Shown: positions 59,546 to 64,000 of the stretch, in pieces | How the letters are laid out: the number at the start of each line of letters is the position of its first letter | Numbering within the stretch: position 1 is the first letter of the stretch | DNA from: Siphonodentalium dalli | Taxonomy: Eukaryota; Mollusca; Scaphopoda; Gadilida; Siphonodentaliidae | Assembly: GCA_032622095.1 (NCBI GenBank) | Contig: CP136064.1 | Coordinates: 263,603,863 to 263,667,862 of the forward strand | Direction: 5' to 3' | Length of the DNA: 64,000 nt | Made by a program: the position numbers and the translations under genes | Notes under the pieces: model-generated | Told to the model about the DNA's origin: nothing | What the model saw: only the letters and a program-made list of their open reading frames with translations | Databases searched by the model: none

Positions 59546-60226
59546 CTATGGCCACTCACAAATAACTGCCCTTTTGGTCGTGCAGTATAAATCATTCATA
59601 AAATATCCTCCATACTTCATCAGCTCCACACAGAGACCATCTCCAGATGGCGCGCCTCCATGCCAGATGAGGTAAGGATGTGAATTGGGAATCAATCCCT
59701 CTTCAGAGACCCAGCCTCCGCTCACGTTCTTTACATTGAGCCAGAATCCCTCTTGGTTCCTTAGACTTGGATTCCCTTTGATATAATTTATTATCTCCAG
59801 CCGATGTTCATTGTTTCTCAATGTAAACAAATGTCCACCCTGGTCTCTGCACGATGCATATGCATCCATCTTTTCCACGCTTGTTGTTTGTATACTGATT
59901 TTTTCTTTTATTTCAACGCATTTATATCCAGCACCGCTGGTTTCGGTAGGAATACACAATTCATCAGCTCCACATATATTTGGTGTTGTACAGATCAACC
60001 CCGATAGGTGTGATTTACGCACCGCCTCACCCCATATAGTGTTAGGGTCAGTTATCATTAAGCATCTCTTATTCTTGAAATAGATCCTCAAGCAGGTCAC
60101 GTGATATTCACACAGTCTCTTGCATCTCAAGTGGTTCTCTGTCGTTGTTATGAACACATAGTTTGCCTCAGCGTACACAATAATACCAATTAAAGCTGAG
60201 CATGATAACACACTTGGCATGTACAT
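59546..60226 (-). CDS. Secreted protein with C-type lectin-like domain
   Basis: A complete intronless 226-residue frame. Residues 1-21 form a signal peptide (hydrophobic LIGIIVY core, probable cut after AEA). Residues 35-55 hold a four-cysteine cluster (CKRLCEYHVTCLRIYF, then C) resembling a PAN/apple module. Residues 79-103 hold four more cysteines, reminiscent of part of an EGF module. Residues 123-226 form a C-type lectin-like domain with YASCRDQGGHLFTL, FWLNVKN, LCVEL (C199), YFMNDLYC (C215) and ICEWP (C223). The usual calcium/sugar motif EPN or QPD is absent (GGAP at 190-193), and WND is MND (210-212). Calcium-dependent sugar binding may therefore be changed or lost. One N-glycosylation site is visible (N167-V-S). 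Known relatives act outside the cell in recognition or immunity; the target here is unknown. The start at MYMP is chosen because it gives the signal peptide. No promoter motif was fixed. Confidence 0.85.
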   Translation of the reverse strand: MYMPSVLSCSALIGIIVYAEANYVFITTTENHLRCKRLCEYHVTCLRIYFKNKRCLMITDPNTIWGEAVRKSHLSGLICTTPNICGADELCIPTETSGAGYKCVEIKEKISIQTTSVEKMDAYASCRDQGGHLFTLRNNEHRLEIINYIKGNPSLRNQEGFWLNVKNVSGGWVSEEGLIPNSHPYLIWHGGAPSGDGLCVELMKYGGYFMNDLYCTTKRAVICEWP

Positions 60227-60955
60227 GTCTCGATATGTATTGTGTGTATTTCAATGCCACAATCAATAAGATAAGCACTAGCTCAGACAGCAAAAATCCC
60301 GATATTTCGGAAAACACATCAGCGTCGTCTTAACGTATTAGTGACCACATCTGGAGTAGATGAACATGTTAGTGACGCCAACGACATTCACTGCAAGAAA
60401 TAGAAAAGATAATGTACATATATGTTTCACAAATAGACCAGCTTACATGTATATATTTAAGATAAAGAGATCTCGAATTAATACTTCTCTACATCATGGA
60501 GAATCTTGACACTTAATAACGGAGCAGCCACAAGAGTTTCAATAGCACCTCAAAATCACGTATCTAAAATCCAATGAGTATTCGGACATGCAAGAGCCTG
60601 AGAGTACATAATCAGTAATCATTTAATGCTTTTAATAGAATTGGTGCATACAGTGTGCTTTCTGCTAAGAAAATACTACACATTCGTGTATAATACATAT
60701 TTATACCATAATTGCCTGTTCTATTGTGTGTATAACTCCTATTTTGTAAATTTCATCTTTACACCCTACTGTGGGTATACAGCTTCCTAATGTGGGTATA
60801 CATTTCTACTGTGGGCGTAAATGTTCAAACGTAATTTCATGTGTTAAACGTGTATACCCACAGTAGAACTGCATCGTGGTTAGCAAATAGTTATGCTTTA
60901 ATTGTCAAAGCTGAAAATTAATGCAGAACATGGATATATACATATATACAATGGG
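60227..60955. other. 5' flank of the lectin gene
   Basis: AT-rich. It contains three gtgggtatac/gtgggcgta words (60770-60820) and the complement gtatacccacagtagaactg near 60853-60872, giving a small inverted repeat. No TATA box was placed with confidence. Confidence 0.4.
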
Positions 60956-60959
60956 GTTC

Positions 60960-61195
60960 ACTTACATCATCGTCATCATCGACGTCCCCATCGTCACCAT
61001 CGTCCTCGACATTGTCATCATCATCAGTTTCATCATCATTATCATCATCATCACCATCCTCATCATCCTCATCATCATCATCATCAGTATTGTCCATCAT
61101 CATCACCATCGTTATCATTATCATCATCATTAGCGTCATCATCATCGTCATCATCATCGTCATCGTCATCATTATCATCGTCGCTAATCATCTTC
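60960..61195 (+). repeat. (CAT)n/(CGT)n trinucleotide repeat
   Basis: Imperfect catcatcatcgt tract. It yields D-rich, M-rich, H-rich and S-rich frames on both strands. The minus strand has gatgat|GTAAGT at its left end, but a coding role is not supported. Confidence 0.9.
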
Positions 61196-61341
61196 ATATT
61201 GGCATCTTAGTGATTGTCGTCCTGGCAACGTTTATAACGTCATCATAAATATCGTCGTAATTTGTTTTCTCATTTTGTAGATTAGGTACATAAGACACTA
61301 CACATGCACAATGACAGCATGTGTACATATGATTAATCGAA

Positions 61342-62210
61342 TCATGTTTTGTCAACCTTTGTTTTTTCGTGAATCTTCATACACGCCTTGACAAATATCG
61401 CTAAACTTTTCTGAATTGCTGGGTTTTGGCTACCGAGTAGAATATAAAATCGTGCTCTAGATGGATCTTGCCGAAAGGTAGCCGGAATATATTTTATTCT
61501 TAAATCCAGGTATTTTGGACAAATCATCACAACGTGGTACTCATCTTCTATGTGGGTCATGCATTTTTGACAGACTCGGGATTTTCTTTATTTTTACTCC
61601 ACCTTCCAGACTCAGAACGCAGTTTGTGATTACATGTTCTTAGTCGTAATAGTTCTTGGGCTAGGTCACGCGGTAGATTTTGCAAATATGATTCATATTT
61701 CATTGTCCGTTTAAAGTTCATGTATAATTTACCACGAGAGGAGTTGTACATGTCCCACCACCAGGTCTGAATAAAATGATCTTTGAGTGTGCTTTCGGTG
61801 GCCATTATTTCTTCGGATGAAATTTTCTGACATGTCCATATGTAACTCATGCCGACGGAACCCAATATGCCTTTAACTGATTGAATCCACGTTTTCAACT
61901 TGTTCGTCCTACCCAGCTCCCCCAAGTTGACGAAAAGTAAATAAAGTTCCCGCGCTAGAGGAGAACACTTGCCATTTAATATGCGGTTCCAATATTGAAT
62001 AATTCTCATCTTACATCTGATACTGATTGGATATCTGCCAATTTCTCCATACACCATGAATGTGGGCGTGCTGATTTTCAGTTTAAGAATATGTTTATAA
62101 AATCTCAAAATTACTTTGTCTATTTCTGATGTGTTTCCTATGTCACATTCATTTACAATTGAAGTTGTAATGATATAAATTAGATACGAGGAAAATTGTC
62201 TGCAATTCAA
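61342..62210 (-). pseudogene. LINE reverse-transcriptase C-terminal region, frameshifted
   Basis: The first minus frame (62210-61557) reads FYKHILKLKISTPTFMVYGE, then IGRYPISIRCKMRIIQYWNR. A helical stretch follows to QNLPRDLAQELLRLRTCNHK. The end of this frame is out of register: the knuckle CQKCMTHIEDEYHVVMICPK lies in another frame that continues to 61342 (YLDLRIKYIP and on). The shift is one base near 61570-61600. The K.S.P....YGE.GR.P block and the C..C..IEDE.H....CP.Y..LR..Y.P ending are hallmarks of LINE ORF2 C termini. The catalytic reverse transcriptase and the endonuclease are missing. This is the best preserved of the four LINE pieces. The clade is not determined. Confidence 0.75.
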
Positions 62211-62454
62211 TTAAATGTATAGCTTGCTAGCGTTATATGACATAGGAAATATATGAATGGTAATTCCAAGTGACTGATCGCTCAGAAACAGGCTGGCGTC
62301 ATGACATAAATGTATGCATCACTACGCATGACGCACATTCCTTATAGCGTCATGTTTGTGTCTCTCTGTGTGTATACACATTCAAAGTAAACACCCAGGT
62401 AGTTCACCGAAGAAATCAAAATGAATAATTATGGCATAAATAAAATACACGCAT

Positions 62455-62650
62455 AGTAGCCGAAAGTACAACTTTTTCACCACTCGTGGTATTGTTGCTT
62501 TAACCACTCGGCAAAAGGCTCGTGGTTAAAACCACATTTCCACTCGTGGCGAGCGGCCGCGGTGTGACTAATTACTGCCCGGACAGTACCGGGCAAGTCC
62601 GGACACGCCCGGACAAGCCCGGACAGGCCCGGGCGGCCCTATGAGCCCGT
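62455..62650. repeat. ccactcgtgg words and ccggacaagc-type GC-rich repeat
   Basis: ccactcgtggt, accactcgg, ctcgtggttaaaaccac and ccactcgtggc are short self-complementary words. From about 62578 to 62640, cccggaca/gggcaagtccggaca units recur about every 10-11 bases. Confidence 0.7.
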
Positions 62651-63830
62651 GGGCAGTATAATATGATGTCTTATGGTATGGTAGTAGGATACATACATGT
62701 GAAAATTGACTTGCTGTGTCATCCACCGGCGGTTTTATTAACCCTTTAAATGCCGAAATTGGCTAAAGGAATCAGGGAGAGTCCTGTCACACCCAGAGAC
62801 CGCATCAAACTATATATCGATTACTAATGGTTAAGACAATAATAATAATGGTCAGTCGTGGCCATATGCAAAATGGCACAATACACAGACAATATGTGTA
62901 TTGCTTGAATATCTGGCGTGGATACACGCGTGAGTATATTACACAAGCTTCGTACATCTCGCCGCTGGAGAATACGAGCTCTGGTAGTATCTTAAATGTG
63001 TTTCAAAAGATGGATTTATAATAAAAATGACATTGCGAAAACCTACAAATCACCCATAAGTAATACGTCTAAAACGACCACAAAAACTCTTAATTGAGAA
63101 TACTCTTAAGCTTATGATATAACATAATCATGGACGCTCTTTATAAGAGCCGATCCTTGAATTTGTTTCGTATGCTGATAAACCGCGTCAACCGCCACAC
63201 TTGGGATGTCGACAGTAATTTAGACCATCTAAATCTCGCATTAATTGGCTCATCGGTCAGATCTTATTATTTTGTGGTATACATGTAGAAAACGAACAGA
63301 TAGTGGTTTTATGGCGTCAAATTTGACAATGCATCTGTAAAGGCAGAGTACTGCGGATCAACAAGGAGAATATGACGGTAGAATATATTGATTCATAGAG
63401 CTTGCTGCTGTGTGTATCATCCTGAAATTGTTCGGTATTATTTATCAACGCTTTCGCTAAATCATGGCCACTGTTTAATTAGCTTCGTCAATTTGGCGAT
63501 TAATTGGGTAATGCATCGCATAACCGGATGTCTCTGCATTCATTCCGATACCTCTATGTTTTAGGTGCCTTCTTGTCCCCTTGGAGAATATTTTTTTATC
63601 TAATTGGGTGCGTTCGTCTTGTTAATGAGAAGATGCATCCTCGTACTGATTCCACTCGATTTACCTCAATTTGCAGTAAACTTTCTTTAGTACTCTCTGG
63701 CGTACGTTTCCGCCATATTTCTTTTCGGTTCTACGGCGGTTTACTAATGTTGATCCAAATACCTCATATGGAGACAATGAACGCGATATAACGACCCAAT
63801 CGTTATATCACTATTGAAAGTGAACCTTTG
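62651..63830. other. No recognised gene
   Basis: TTAACCCTTTAAATGCC at about 62738 resembles the piggyBac-like left end, but no matching right end was found. Frames at 62827-63021 and 63504-63791 have no splice or family support. Confidence 0.35.
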
Positions 63831-64000
63831 TTAACCCTTTACCCAACAGAACGGCCCTGTGCCAATGCATTCTCTTATATATGCGAGTCGACCATAGGTC
63901 GCCTCGCATATATAAGAGAATGCATTGGCTTAACACATTAATTTTTTTTTTTTAGGCCAATGCATTCTCTTATATATGCGAGGCGACCTATGATCGACTC
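63831..64000. mobile_element. Partial piggyBac-like element with palindromes, cut by the window edge
   Basis: TTAACCCTTT at 63831 is followed after about 20 bases by ggccctgtgcc and the palindrome 63861-63929 (loop ATA, one mismatch). Another copy starts at about 63955 and runs off the end. The order of terminus then palindrome is the same as at 53453-53569. Confidence 0.5.

Noticed and set aside
60918-61248. Histidine-, serine- and aspartate-rich frames
   Set aside because: They are translations of a CAT/CGT trinucleotide repeat. The donor-like GTAAGT at its edge is not enough.
63504-63791. 95-codon frame near the right end
   Set aside because: No splice sites, homology or upstream signals; composition is unremarkable.

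Overview
The window looks like an AT-rich, repeat-laden stretch of an animal nuclear genome. Evidence seen directly: GT-AG exons separated by long introns, AATAAA signals, a secreted C-type lectin gene, decayed LINE and Penelope-like reverse transcriptases, piggyBac-like TTAA elements, many foldback repeats and several kinds of satellite. I infer a marine invertebrate; the phylum cannot be settled from this sequence alone. There are no operons, ribosome binding sites or CRISPR arrays, and most long open frames are chance frames inside repeats.

Genes. Host coding content is sparse. A probable gene start lies on the minus strand at 1.7-2.6 kb. The last three exons of an unidentified plus-strand gene (8916-8966, 9174-9220, 17206-17323) keep a consistent reading phase across an 8-kb intron. 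A pair of plus exons lies at 31.26-31.60 kb and a minus-strand terminal exon at 39.19-39.44 kb. The one complete gene is an intronless minus-strand secreted protein with a C-type lectin domain (59546-60226). A promoter-like stretch sits at 54.2-54.5 kb.

Mobile-element and virus-like content. At 22.7-23.8 kb is a broken, 5'-truncated remnant of a virus-like protein. It carries the C-terminal half of what I read as a packaging-type ATPase, then a C2H2 finger, then an acidic helical tail in a shifted frame. LINE C-terminal fragments lie at 28.4-28.8 (+), 32.8-33.0 (-), 33.9-34.3 (-) and 61.3-62.2 kb (-). A Penelope-like reverse transcriptase fragment lies at 35.35-35.83 kb (+).

Repeat architecture. 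(1) A direct segmental duplication: 5.22-8.88 kb and 24.94-27.83 kb, with an inverted partial third copy at 55.6-56.1 kb. The first copy has grown a 14-unit 54/75-bp minisatellite that is a single unit in the second. (2) A 4.1-kb foldback structure (12.95-17.08 kb) with arms of about 1.2 kb around a satellite loop, inside the 8-kb intron. (3) A two-type tandem array (43.4-48.0 kb, units of about 736 and 778 bp) with an inverted copy at 50.8-51.6 kb. Between them lie inverted C-run/G-run modules, so the whole is a giant imperfect palindrome. (4) Hairpin-ended elements at 11.66-12.10 and 52.03-52.44 kb; the latter interrupts a dispersed repeat whose uninterrupted copy is at 59 kb. (5) Perfect or near-perfect 31-33-bp palindromes with a 3-nt loop at 53.5, 63.9 and 64.0 kb, near the left end of piggyBac-like termini. 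(6) Elements whose terminal repeats carry G or C homopolymers at 4.0-4.6 and 9.4-10.3 kb.

The genes do not form a visible pathway. The main biology here is genome structure: nested non-autonomous elements, foldback DNA and satellite birth in and between sparse exons.
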